The translations under genes and the position numbers were made by a program. Of a stretch of 64,000 bases of DNA, positions 55,677 to 64,000 are shown piece by piece. Origin of the DNA: Rhizobium herbae (GTDB lineage: Bacteria > Pseudomonadota > Alphaproteobacteria > Rhizobiales > Rhizobiaceae); contig NZ_JAGGJV010000003.1 of the NCBI RefSeq assembly GCF_017873135.1, forward strand, positions 62,001-126,000. Direction: 5' to 3'. The first letter of the stretch is position 1, and each line of letters opens with the position of its first letter. The notes under the pieces are model-generated. The model saw nothing but the letters and a program-made list of their open reading frames with translations. It was not told the origin of the DNA and searched no databases.

Positions 55677-55710
55677 GACAAAATGTCCGTTCCTTGATAG
55701 ACATTTTGTC
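55677..55710. promoter_or_regulatory. Paired GACA-N3-TGTC palindromes, candidate upstream activator sites
   Basis: GACAAAATGTC (55677-55687) and GACATTTTGTC (55700-55710) are palindromic 11-mers and also mirror each other. Their centres are 23 bases apart, about two helical turns, on one DNA face. They lie 54-90 bases upstream of the sigma-54 promoter, the right place for an NtrC-type enhancer. Confidence 0.65.
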
Positions 55711-55763
55711 TGAATATTCCTGATTGCCCCGCCTAACCTATTGAAAAATAGGTTCCCGCCATA

Positions 55764-55779
55764 TGGCACACCGATTGCA
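55764..55779 (+). promoter_or_regulatory. Sigma-54 (-24/-12) promoter of the OFA transporter gene
   Basis: TGGCAC-N5-TTGCA matches the RpoN consensus at all conserved positions; GG at 55765-55766 and GC at 55777-55778 are ten bases apart. The transcript would start near 55790, about 125 bases before the start codon. Confidence 0.85.
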
Positions 55780-55914
55780 ACTCTAGCGCTATGGAGCGGC
55801 AAGGCGGGAAACATGCTTGAGGAGCGGGTAATCCGGATATTCCTTCGTCAATCCAGAAAAGACAGCAACGGATAGCGACTCGGTGGGACGTCGGGCGTAC
55901 GGAGGACATATTTC

Positions 55915-57567
55915 ATGGCAGCAACAACGGACACCTATGTCGGCGGAGGCTCGGTCGGGCTTCTCGACCGCGAACGCATCATCGCCAGGCCGGGCTTCAA
56001 CCGCTGGCTCGTGCCGCCGGCAGCGCTGGCCATCCATCTCTGCATCGGCATGGCCTATGGCTTCAGCGTATTCTGGCTGCCGCTCTCCAAATCGATCGGC
56101 ATCACCGCCGCCACCACCTGCGCCGACCTGACGCTCGGTTCCGCGCTCTTTACCACCAGCTGCGACTGGCGCGTCAGCGACCTCGGCTGGATCTATACCC
56201 TGTTCTTCGTGCTGCTCGGCTCGTCGGCTGCCATCTGGGGCGGCTGGCTGGAGCGCTCCGGCCCGCGCAAGGCCGGCTTCGTCTCGGCCTGCTGCTGGTG
56301 TGGCGGCATCCTCGTCGCCGCGCTCGGTGTCTTTACCCATCAGCTCTGGTTGATGTGGCTGGGCGCCGGCGTCATCGGCGGTATTGGCCTGGGTCTCGGT
56401 TATATCTCGCCGGTCTCGACGCTGATCAAATGGTTCCCCGACCGGCGCGGCATGGCCACCGGCATGGCCATCATGGGCTTTGGCGGCGGTGCCATGATCG
56501 GCGCACCGCTGGCAAACCTGCTGATGACCCACTTCCGCAGCGATACATCGATCGGCGTCTGGCAGACCTTCGTGGTCATGGCGCTCGTCTATTTCGTCTT
56601 CATGATGGGCGGCGCCTTCGGCTACCGCATCCCGCCCGCCGGCTGGCGTCCGGAGGGCTGGACAGCACCTGCCGCCAAGAGCGCGATGATCACCACCAAG
56701 CACGTGCATCTGCGCGATGCCCATAAGACCAAGCAGTTCTGGCTGATCTGGGCCGTACTCTGCCTCAACGTCTCGGCCGGCATCGGTGTCCTCGGCATGG
56801 CCTCGCCGATGCTGCAGGAAATCTTTGCGGGCACGTTGATCGGCCAGCCCGGCGTCGCCTTCGTCGACATGAACCCGCAACAGCTCGCAGCCATTGCCGC
56901 CATCGCCGCCGGTTTCGCCGGTCTTTTGTCACTGTTCAACATTGGCGGCCGTTTCTTCTGGGCCTCGCTGTCTGACAAGATCGGCCGCAAGAACACCTAC
57001 TTCTGCTTCTTCACGCTCGGCATCGTGCTTTATTCGCTGGCCCCCTGGGCTGCGGGCATCCAGAGCAAGATCCTGTTCGTCGGCATGTTCTGCATCATCC
57101 TGTCGATGTATGGCGGCGGCTTTGCCACCATTCCCGCCTATCTCGCCGATATCTTCGGCACGCAGTTCGTCGGCGCCATCCATGGCCGTCTGCTGACGGC
57201 CTGGGCGACGGCCGGTATCATCGGCCCGGTGGTGGTGAATTATATCCGCGAAGCGCAGATCGCCGCCGGCGTGCCGCGCGACCAGGTCTATAACTTCACC
57301 ATGTACATCCTCGCCGGCATGCTGGTACTGGGTCTCCTGGCCAACGCCCTCGTCAGGCCGCTCGCCGACAAGTGGTTCATGAAGGACGAAGAAGTCGCGG
57401 CCCTACAGGCGAAGACCGCGGCGGCGAATGCCGGCCCAAGCGGCTCCTTCGGCATCGGCAGGGGCGGCTTCGACGGCAAGGCGATGATCGCCTGGGCGCT
57501 GGTCGGCATACCGCTGCTCTGGGGCGTCTGGAATACGCTGAAGGCGACCTTCGCCCTGTTCGGGTGA
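55915..57567 (+). CDS. MFS transporter of the oxalate/formate antiporter (OFA) family
   Basis: This 550-residue protein has about twelve transmembrane helices. MFS motifs include GGWLERSGPRKAG and WFPDRRGMATGMAIMGFGGG, which is characteristic of the OFA family, and GRFFWASLSDKIGRKNTYF. It is longer than OxlT (418 residues) because of an extended first periplasmic loop with several Cys and a C-terminal tail with one more helix. It is preceded by a sigma-54 promoter and an NtrC-type pair, so its expression is inducible. Substrates may be oxalate, formate or another small monocarboxylate; none is shown by sequence. A GGAGGA site precedes the ATG. Confidence 0.88.
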   Translation: MAATTDTYVGGGSVGLLDRERIIARPGFNRWLVPPAALAIHLCIGMAYGFSVFWLPLSKSIGITAATTCADLTLGSALFTTSCDWRVSDLGWIYTLFFVLLGSSAAIWGGWLERSGPRKAGFVSACCWCGGILVAALGVFTHQLWLMWLGAGVIGGIGLGLGYISPVSTLIKWFPDRRGMATGMAIMGFGGGAMIGAPLANLLMTHFRSDTSIGVWQTFVVMALVYFVFMMGGAFGYRIPPAGWRPEGWTAPAAKSAMITTKHVHLRDAHKTKQFWLIWAVLCLNVSAGIGVLGMASPMLQEIFAGTLIGQPGVAFVDMNPQQLAAIAAIAAGFAGLLSLFNIGGRFFWASLSDKIGRKNTYFCFFTLGIVLYSLAPWAAGIQSKILFVGMFCIILSMYGGGFATIPAYLADIFGTQFVGAIHGRLLTAWATAGIIGPVVVNYIREAQIAAGVPRDQVYNFTMYILAGMLVLGLLANALVRPLADKWFMKDEEVAALQAKTAAANAGPSGSFGIGRGGFDGKAMIAWALVGIPLLWGVWNTLKATFALFG

Positions 57568-57587
57568 ACATAACTCCCAAGACGAAG

Positions 57588-57624
57588 AAGCCGCGTCGTG
57601 TGCATCACGACGCGGCTTTTTTTC
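57588..57624. terminator. Rho-independent terminator between OFA transporter and Lrp gene
   Basis: A 13-bp perfect stem (57588-57600 with 57606-57618) with a TGCAT loop is followed by T7 on the plus strand. Upstream A-rich bases may let it work for the convergent Lrp gene too. Confidence 0.9.
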
Positions 57625-57631
57625 TGTGGCG

Positions 57632-58063
57632 TCAGCGATTGATCCGCGTCGACAGGATGATCGACGACAGCGTCTTTTCCACCCCGTCGATCTCGCCGAT
57701 CCGGTCGATCACCAGATCCAGCTCGCTGATCGAACTGGCGGCGACGATGGCGATCAGGTCGAAACTGCCGCTGACCGAATGCAGGGTCCGCACATCCTCG
57801 ATATCATGCAGATCCTGCGTCACCCGCCCGAGCGCCTTGGCGGCCAGCGTGATCAGCACATGCGCCTTGACCAGCCCCTTCTCGAAATCATCAGACAATC
57901 GCACGCCATAGCCGGCGATAATGCCATCGCGCTCCAGTCGTTCAATCTTCGCCTGCACCGTCGTGCGGGAAAGGCCAAGCTTGCGCGCGAGCAGCGCGGT
58001 GGGCATGCGCGCGTTCTCGCTGAGGATGGACAGAAGCTGCCGGTCTTTCTCTGCCAACGTCAT
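57632..58063 (-). CDS. Lrp/AsnC-family regulator
   Basis: This 143-residue regulator (from the Met at 58063; an upstream Met at 58084 gives 150) has HTH ARMPTALLARKLGLSRTTVQ and a RAM domain. It is divergent from the saccharopine dehydrogenase-like gene with about 120 bases between, so it likely controls that gene in response to an amino acid such as lysine. Confidence 0.9.
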   Translation of the reverse strand: MTLAEKDRQLLSILSENARMPTALLARKLGLSRTTVQAKIERLERDGIIAGYGVRLSDDFEKGLVKAHVLITLAAKALGRVTQDLHDIEDVRTLHSVSGSFDLIAIVAASSISELDLVIDRIGEIDGVEKTLSSIILSTRINR

Positions 58064-58186
58064 TGTGATCATCCTTATCGGCATTATGCCGAATATCGAA
58101 CGGCAAATTTATCATATCAGCGCTTCATATCAACCGTCAAAAGGCGGACAATCGCCCTACAACAGATTCATTCCGGGGGACCCAAC

Positions 58187-59290
58187 ATGAAAAACATCGT
58201 CGTTATCGGAGCCGGCAAGATCGGCTCGACCATTGCCCGGCTTCTCGCCCATTCCGGCGATTACCAGGTGACCCTTGCCGATCGCAGCGCCGAACAGCTT
58301 GCCCTGGTCGAGAAGCACGAGGCCATCTCGGTCGCGGAGATCGACATTTCCGACGCAGCCGCCATGGTCGGCCTGCTCACCGGCAAGTTCGCCGTTCTCA
58401 GCGCCGCCCCCTATCATCTGACGATCGCCATCGCCGAAGCCGCCTCCAGGGCCGGCGTCCACTATCTCGACCTCACCGAAGACGTCGAATCCACCCGCCG
58501 GGTCAAGGCCATCGCCGAAACCGCCAACACCGCATTCATCCCGCAGTGCGGTCTCGCACCCGGCTTCATCTCGATCGTCGCCAACGACCTCGCCAGCCGC
58601 TTCGACACGCTCGACAGCGTCCGCATGCGCGTTGGCGCCCTGCCGCAGTATCCGTCCAATGCGCTGAACTATAACCTGACCTGGAGCACCGACGGCGTCA
58701 TCAACGAATACATCGAGCCCTGCGAGGCCATCGTCGAAGGCCATCTGATCGAAGTGCCGGCGCTGGAAGAACGCGAGGAATTCTCGCTCGACGGCGTCAC
58801 CTATGAAGCCTTCAATACGTCGGGCGGTCTCGGCACGCTGTGCGAAACGCTGAAGGGCAAGGTTCGCACGCTGAACTACCGCACCATCCGCTATCCCGGC
58901 CATGCCGCGATCATGAAGGCTTTGCTCAACGATCTCGGCCTGCGCCATCGCCGCGAAGTGCTGAAGGATATTTTTGAGAACGCCCTGCCCTCGACCCTGC
59001 AGGACGTCGTCATCATCTTCGTCACGGTAGCGGGCCGCAAGGAAGGCCGTCTGGTGCAGGAAACCTATGCCAACAAGGTCTACAGCGCCGTCGTCGCCGG
59101 CCGCATGATGAGCGCCATCCAGATCACCACGGCGTCCAGCATCTGCGCCGTGCTCGACATGCTGGCCAAGGGCGAACTGCCCTCGAAGGGCTTCATCCGC
59201 CAGGAAGAAATCGGCCTCGACGCCTTCCTCAAGAGCCGCTTCGGCCACCACTACGAACAGCGCGCATACGCGGACAAAATGGCAAGCTGA
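58187..59290 (+). CDS. Saccharopine dehydrogenase-family protein
   Basis: This 367-residue oxidoreductase has an N-terminal Rossmann fold (NIVVIGAGKIGSTIARLL) and the saccharopine dehydrogenase domain blocks DLTEDVESTRRV, QCGLAPGFISIVA and TSGGLGTLCETL. It is related to enzymes of lysine catabolism (saccharopine dehydrogenase or lysine 6-dehydrogenase); the exact reaction is not fixed. The ATG at 58187 has GGGGGA six bases upstream. It is divergent from an Lrp-type regulator. Confidence 0.88.
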   Translation: MKNIVVIGAGKIGSTIARLLAHSGDYQVTLADRSAEQLALVEKHEAISVAEIDISDAAAMVGLLTGKFAVLSAAPYHLTIAIAEAASRAGVHYLDLTEDVESTRRVKAIAETANTAFIPQCGLAPGFISIVANDLASRFDTLDSVRMRVGALPQYPSNALNYNLTWSTDGVINEYIEPCEAIVEGHLIEVPALEEREEFSLDGVTYEAFNTSGGLGTLCETLKGKVRTLNYRTIRYPGHAAIMKALLNDLGLRHRREVLKDIFENALPSTLQDVVIIFVTVAGRKEGRLVQETYANKVYSAVVAGRMMSAIQITTASSICAVLDMLAKGELPSKGFIRQEEIGLDAFLKSRFGHHYEQRAYADKMAS

Positions 59291-59320
59291 CCTGCGGGGA
59301 TAAGAAGACCATGGACCGCG

Positions 59321-59352
59321 ACGCCCGGGATTGAAAAATCCCGGGCGTTTTT
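59321..59352 (+). terminator. Rho-independent terminator of the saccharopine dehydrogenase-like gene
   Basis: A 12-bp perfect stem (ACGCCCGGGATT / AATCCCGGGCGT) with a GAAA loop is followed by TTTTT. Confidence 0.92.
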
Positions 59353-59380
59353 GTGTCAGCTTCTCTCCCGCATAATAGCC

Positions 59381-59431
59381 CGCCCCTCATCCGCCCTTCG
59401 GGCACCTTCTCCCCGTAAACGGGGAGAAGGA
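59381..59431. repeat. RIME-like palindrome (CTTCTCCCC type), left copy
   Basis: The order is CCCCTCATCC, GCCCTTCGGGC, ACCTTCTCCCC, GGGGAGAAGG. It is the same family as the copies at 49191 and 49327, and pairs in inverted orientation with the copy at 59507. Confidence 0.75.
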
Positions 59432-59506
59432 AGGCAAACAACCAGCCTCGGCCGGCTATCGCTGATTAGGAAAGAAGTATGAAGAGAATACGGAGGTACG
59501 GCATGG

Positions 59507-59557
59507 TCCTTCTCCTCCGCCTGCGGGGAGAAGGTGGCCGACAGGCCGGATGAGGGG
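59507..59557. repeat. RIME-like palindrome (CTTCTCCCC type), right copy
   Basis: The order is CCTTCTCCTCC, GGGGAGAAGG, TGGCCGACAGGCC, GGATGAGGGG. It is inverted relative to the copy at 59381-59431 with a 75-base spacer, and ends 14 bases from the stop of the GDP-mannose gene. Confidence 0.75.
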
Positions 59558-59570
59558 CAATCCGAGCCCG

Positions 59571-60998
59571 TTACGTCCGCCCGAACTCATCATCCAGCCG
59601 AATAATATCGTCATCCTCGAGATACGACCCCGTCTGCACCTCGATCAGTTCCAGCGCGATCTTGCCGGGATTGGTCAGCCGGTGCACGACGCCCTGCGGG
59701 ATATAAACGGACTCGTTTTCATGCAGCAGCCGCGTCTCGCCATCGATGGTGATCTCCGCCGTGCCGCGCACGACGATCCAGTGTTCGGAGCGATGGTGAT
59801 GCTTCTGCAGCGAAATCTTGCGGCCCGGCGTGACATGCAGGCGCTTGACCTCGAACCGCTCGCCGCTGAGCACCGACGCTACGGCACCCCACGGGCGGTA
59901 GGAGGTCGGGTGATTTTCCGTCAGCCCCTTCGTCTTGGCCGAAAGCGCCAACTGCTTGACAATCTGGCCGACATTCTGGCTGTCTTCCAAGCGCCCGACA
60001 TAAACGGCATCCTCGCTGGCGATGACGGCGACATCGTCCAGTCCCTGCACGGCGATATGGATATCGCGCGACAGCACCAGCGAATTGCGCGTGTCGTTGA
60101 CGGTCGCCTTCTGGCCGACGACATTGCCGGCCTCGTCCTTCTCGCCGATCGCCCAGACACTGTCCCAGCTGCCGAGATCCGACCAGCTGAAGGAGGACGG
60201 GACGACCGCGGCATGCGGCGTATTCTCGAACACGGCATAGTCGACCGAGATATTCGGCGCCTGAGAAAACGTCGCCTCGTCCAGCCGGTCGAAATCGAGG
60301 TCGCGCTTGGCGCCTTGGATGGCCCGCTGCGCCGCGTCGTAGACGGCCGGCGCGTAGCGCAGGATTTCCGCCAGGAACTGGCCGACCGGCAGCATGAACA
60401 TGCCGGAATTCCACAGATAGCGCCCGCTCGCCAGCAGTTCCTCGGCGCGCTCGCGGTCCGGTTTCTCAACGAAACGAGCAACGGTTTTTGCTCCCGTTGG
60501 GAGATCGTCACCCATTTCGATATAGCCGTAACCCGTCGCCGGTTCCGTCGGTTTGATGCCGAAGGTTACCAGTTTTCCGGCTTTGGCGGTCTCGCGTGCG
60601 ATGCGGATGCAGTCGAAATAATGCGCGCCGGCATCGATCTCGTGGTCGGAGGCCAGCACCTGCATGATCGCCTCGTCGCCATGCTCGCGCAGCACCACGA
60701 AGGCGGCCGCGGCAAGCGCCGGCGCCGTGTTGCGGGCAATCGGCTCCAGAAGGATGCTCGACAGCGGCGCCTCCAGCGCCCGGGCCTGCTCGGCGACGAT
60801 GAAGCGGAATTCGGCATTGGTGACGACGACAGCCGGCGTGTACCGCTCCTGATCGGAAACGCGCTCCAGCGTCTTCTGGAACAGCGAATGATCGCCGAGA
60901 AACTGGAGAAACTGCTTGGGCGCCGCCGAGCGCGACAGCGGCCACAGCCGCGTTCCCTTGCCGCCGGCCATGATGACCGGCACGATCCTGGAAGACAT
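59571..60998 (-). CDS. manC: Mannose-1-phosphate guanylyltransferase / mannose-6-phosphate isomerase
   Basis: This bifunctional cytoplasmic enzyme makes GDP-mannose for polysaccharide synthesis. The 475-residue protein has an N-terminal nucleotidyltransferase (PVIMAGGKGTRLWPLSR, pyrophosphorylase signature; FVEKPD) and a C-terminal cupin-type isomerase (PWGAVASVL, TPGRKISLQKHHHRSEHW, the metal-binding His cluster). Start 60998 is chosen: a GAGG lies six bases upstream, but directly abuts the alternative ATG at 61004. It is a single gene here and convergent with the saccharopine dehydrogenase-like gene. Confidence 0.95.
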   Translation of the reverse strand: MSSRIVPVIMAGGKGTRLWPLSRSAAPKQFLQFLGDHSLFQKTLERVSDQERYTPAVVVTNAEFRFIVAEQARALEAPLSSILLEPIARNTAPALAAAAFVVLREHGDEAIMQVLASDHEIDAGAHYFDCIRIARETAKAGKLVTFGIKPTEPATGYGYIEMGDDLPTGAKTVARFVEKPDRERAEELLASGRYLWNSGMFMLPVGQFLAEILRYAPAVYDAAQRAIQGAKRDLDFDRLDEATFSQAPNISVDYAVFENTPHAAVVPSSFSWSDLGSWDSVWAIGEKDEAGNVVGQKATVNDTRNSLVLSRDIHIAVQGLDDVAVIASEDAVYVGRLEDSQNVGQIVKQLALSAKTKGLTENHPTSYRPWGAVASVLSGERFEVKRLHVTPGRKISLQKHHHRSEHWIVVRGTAEITIDGETRLLHENESVYIPQGVVHRLTNPGKIALELIEVQTGSYLEDDDIIRLDDEFGRT

Positions 60999-61191
60999 GC
61001 GCATCCTCTTATCTCTTGTCGGACCAGCGGTCCTAAAATCTCAAAACGTCTGCGACGAGCGCAGCCTAACGAAAAACGAGGGTATGTAAAATCATTTCGC
61101 AGATGCGAGAATTTATAAAATCAAAGCGTTAACGAGAGTATGAACGACGTCAACGTTGTGCATAGCCGCGCGGAATCAAAGTTCCGGACAA

Positions 61192-61217
61192 TAAAAAACC
61201 CGCCGAAGCGGGTTTTG
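61192..61217 (-). terminator. Rho-independent terminator of the atp operon
   Basis: The stem AAAACCCGC / GCGGGTTTT with a four-base loop is followed on the minus strand by TT-rich sequence, 22 bases beyond the atpC stop. Confidence 0.9.
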
Positions 61218-61238
61218 AAAATGATCTGGAAAGCCGGA

Positions 61239-61646
61239 TCAGAACGCGACGACGATGCCGTTCAACTGCGTCAGTTCCGCGAGAAACTGCTCCAGCCGGG
61301 TCTTGTGTTCGTCGCTATGCGACCCGTCGTCGAGTTCCGACTTCGTCGCATCGATGCGCTTTTCAATCAGCTTTGCATCCATTTCACTGACCGGAACGGC
61401 GGATTCGGCAAGCAGCGTGCAACCGGTCGGCAGGATGTCGGCGAAACCGCCGAACACGACGTAGCGCGTGACCTTGCCGTCGACGGCCTTGACGGTGACG
61501 ACACCCGGCTTGATCGTCGTCATCGTCGGCGCATGATTGGCCATGACGGTCATCTCGCCTTCCGTTGCCGGAATGACGACTTCGCTGACGCGCTCGGACA
61601 GCAGCAGGCGTTCCGGAGAGACGAGTTCGAAATTGAAATCAGCCAT
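61239..61646 (-). CDS. atpC: ATP synthase F1 epsilon subunit
   Basis: This 135-residue subunit of the F1 central stalk is the last gene of the atp operon. It begins MADFNFELVSPERLLLSE, with PATEGEMTVMANHAP and FGGFADILPTGCTLLAE, standard epsilon blocks in the beta-sandwich domain; the C-terminal helices are short. The start at 61646 (MADF) matches the family better than the upstream Met at 61652. A terminator follows. Confidence 0.95.
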   Translation of the reverse strand: MADFNFELVSPERLLLSERVSEVVIPATEGEMTVMANHAPTMTTIKPGVVTVKAVDGKVTRYVVFGGFADILPTGCTLLAESAVPVSEMDAKLIEKRIDATKSELDDGSHSDEHKTRLEQFLAELTQLNGIVVAF

Positions 61647-61736
61647 GATCATTCGCTTCTTTTGGAGCTACCGGCGAAACACCCCGGCAGAAAATCCCGT
61701 TCGGCGCGACCGGACTTTGCCAGCCGCAGCGATTGA

Positions 61737-61770
61737 CGATCGGGGCGCGCGCCTTCACGCACCCCGATCG
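61737..61770. other. Intercistronic hairpin between atpD and atpC
   Basis: A 9-bp inverted repeat (CGATCGGGG at 61737-61745, CCCCGATCG at 61762-61770) with a 16-base loop lies just after the atpD stop. It has no T run, so it may affect relative expression or mRNA processing and is not a full terminator. Confidence 0.5.
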
Positions 61771-61777
61771 AAATTCA

Positions 61778-63364
<1,587 letters not shown>

Positions 63365-64000
63365 TTAGAGCGCTTCCGCGCCCGAAATGATTTCAATGAG
63401 TTCCTTGGTGATCTGAGCCTGACGCTGACGGTTGTAGGACAGCGTCAGCTTGTTGATCATTTCACCGGCATTGCGCGTGGCGTTGTCCATCGCGCTCATC
63501 TTGGCACCCATTTCACCCGCAACATTTTCGAGCAGAGCCCGGAAAACCTGCACCGAAATGTTGCGCGGAATGAGATCGCTGAGGATCTCGCCCGCATCTG
63601 GCTCGTATTCGTAGATTGCAGCGGCGGATGCTTCGTCCGTCTTGGCAACTGCGGGAGCAGCGGCCGGGATCAGCTGAAGCGCCGTCGGAACCTGGGAAAT
63701 GACCGACTTGAACTCCGAATAGAACAGAGTGCAGACGTCGAATTCGCCCCTTTCGAACAGGCCGATGACCTTTTTGCCAATCTGATCGGCGTTTTCGAAA
63801 CCGATCCGCTTGACTTCGCGCAGGTCGACACGATCGATGATCAGCGACGAGAACTCGCGACGAAGGATATCGAAGCCCTTCTTGCCGACGCAGATGATCT
63901 TCACCGTCTTGCCGTCGGCAAGCAGCTTGCGCACGTGATCGCGGGCAAAGCGGGCGATCTGGCTGTTGAAGCCGCCGCAAAGGCCGCGTTCCGCCGTGCA
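63365..64000 (-). CDS. atpG: ATP synthase F1 gamma subunit, 3' part (5' end outside window)
   Basis: The frame is open to the window edge, giving about 211 C-terminal residues. It contains [16 protein letters not shown], the conserved gamma block around the rotor neck, and the C-terminal signature [34 protein letters not shown] (in parts: [11 protein letters not shown] and [10 protein letters not shown]). Gamma forms the rotating shaft in F1. It is the first visible gene of the atp operon here, 24 bases before atpD. Confidence 0.97.
   Translation of the reverse strand, partial: CTAERGLCGGFNSQIARFARDHVRKLLADGKTVKIICVGKKGFDILRREFSSLIIDRVDLREVKRIGFENADQIGKKVIGLFERGEFDVCTLFYSEFKSVISQVPTALQLIPAAAPAVAKTDEASAAAIYEYEPDAGEILSDLIPRNISVQVFRALLENVAGEMGAKMSAMDNATRNAGEMINKLTLSYNRQRQAQITKELIEIISGAEAL

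Noticed and set aside
54073-55704. 543-codon minus-strand frame over the sensor kinase
   Set aside because: Antisense shadow of a kinase with all catalytic boxes.

Overview
The window is a chromosomal segment of an alphaproteobacterium of the family Rhizobiaceae (Rhizobium/Agrobacterium/Ensifer clade). The signs are a C4-pathway 5-aminolevulinate synthase next to dxr, a translationally coupled lpiA-acvB pair, a glpRDSTPQUV glycerol operon, short palindromic intergenic repeats of the rhizobial RIME type, an ATP synthase beta subunit with an Ala/Lys-rich N-terminal extension, and uniformly GC-rich coding sequence. I see no rRNA, tRNA, CRISPR array, insertion sequence, phage or plasmid replication gene. 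The species cannot be fixed from the sequence alone.

Layout. 0-7 kb: the 3' end of dxr, a serine hydrolase, hemA with an upstream FNR/FixK-type box, and a coxSLM-type molybdenum hydroxylase operon with the form II large-subunit signature. 7.4-15.7 kb: a glycine-zipper lipoprotein, tamA and a very long tamB that carries a 513-codon tandem internal duplication. 15.7-20.2 kb: a small hypothetical gene, an Lrp-type regulator divergent from rocF-rocD (arginase and ornithine aminotransferase), an orphan cheW and a small rhizobial hypothetical. 20.2-25.8 kb: lpiA-acvB (aminoacyl-phosphatidylglycerol synthesis and its hydrolase), divergent from a K+ channel with a zinc ribbon, then a small membrane protein. 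25.8-30.7 kb: an Fe-alcohol dehydrogenase / aldehyde dehydrogenase / enolase-superfamily operon divergent from a LysR regulator. 30.8-33.1 kb: two unknown membrane proteins and an ExoY-like sugar transferase. 33.3-41.9 kb: the glycerol operon on the minus strand. 42.0-50.5 kb: an SDR, a LysR regulator and the NAD-dependent formate dehydrogenase operon fdsGBA-fdhD-fdsD, broken up by RIME-type repeats. 50.7-57.6 kb: a pentapeptide-repeat protein, a membrane-tailed cupin, an NtrC-type two-component system and an oxalate/formate-type MFS transporter behind a clear sigma-54 promoter. 57.6-64 kb: Lrp plus saccharopine dehydrogenase, a GDP-mannose pyrophosphorylase, and atpC, atpD and partial atpG.

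How the genes work together. The Fds complex oxidises formate with NAD+. The nearby sigma-54 activator/sensor pair and OFA-family transporter look like an inducible uptake module for a small carboxylate, perhaps oxalate or formate. The glp block imports glycerol and oxidises glycerol-3-phosphate under a DeoR repressor. rocFD converts arginine to glutamate semialdehyde. lpiA-acvB sets the level of lysyl-phosphatidylglycerol, a known acid-tolerance trait.

The most interesting non-coding signals are these: (1) the sigma-54 promoter with two facing GACA-N3-TGTC palindromes at 55677-55779; (2) the fds leader at 43752-43960, with an ATAG-N7-CTAT dyad, two adjacent hairpins closed by an outer stem, and a short leader ORF overlapping a TTG start; (3) helically phased CGAA repeats upstream of glpD; (4) the anaerobox upstream of hemA.
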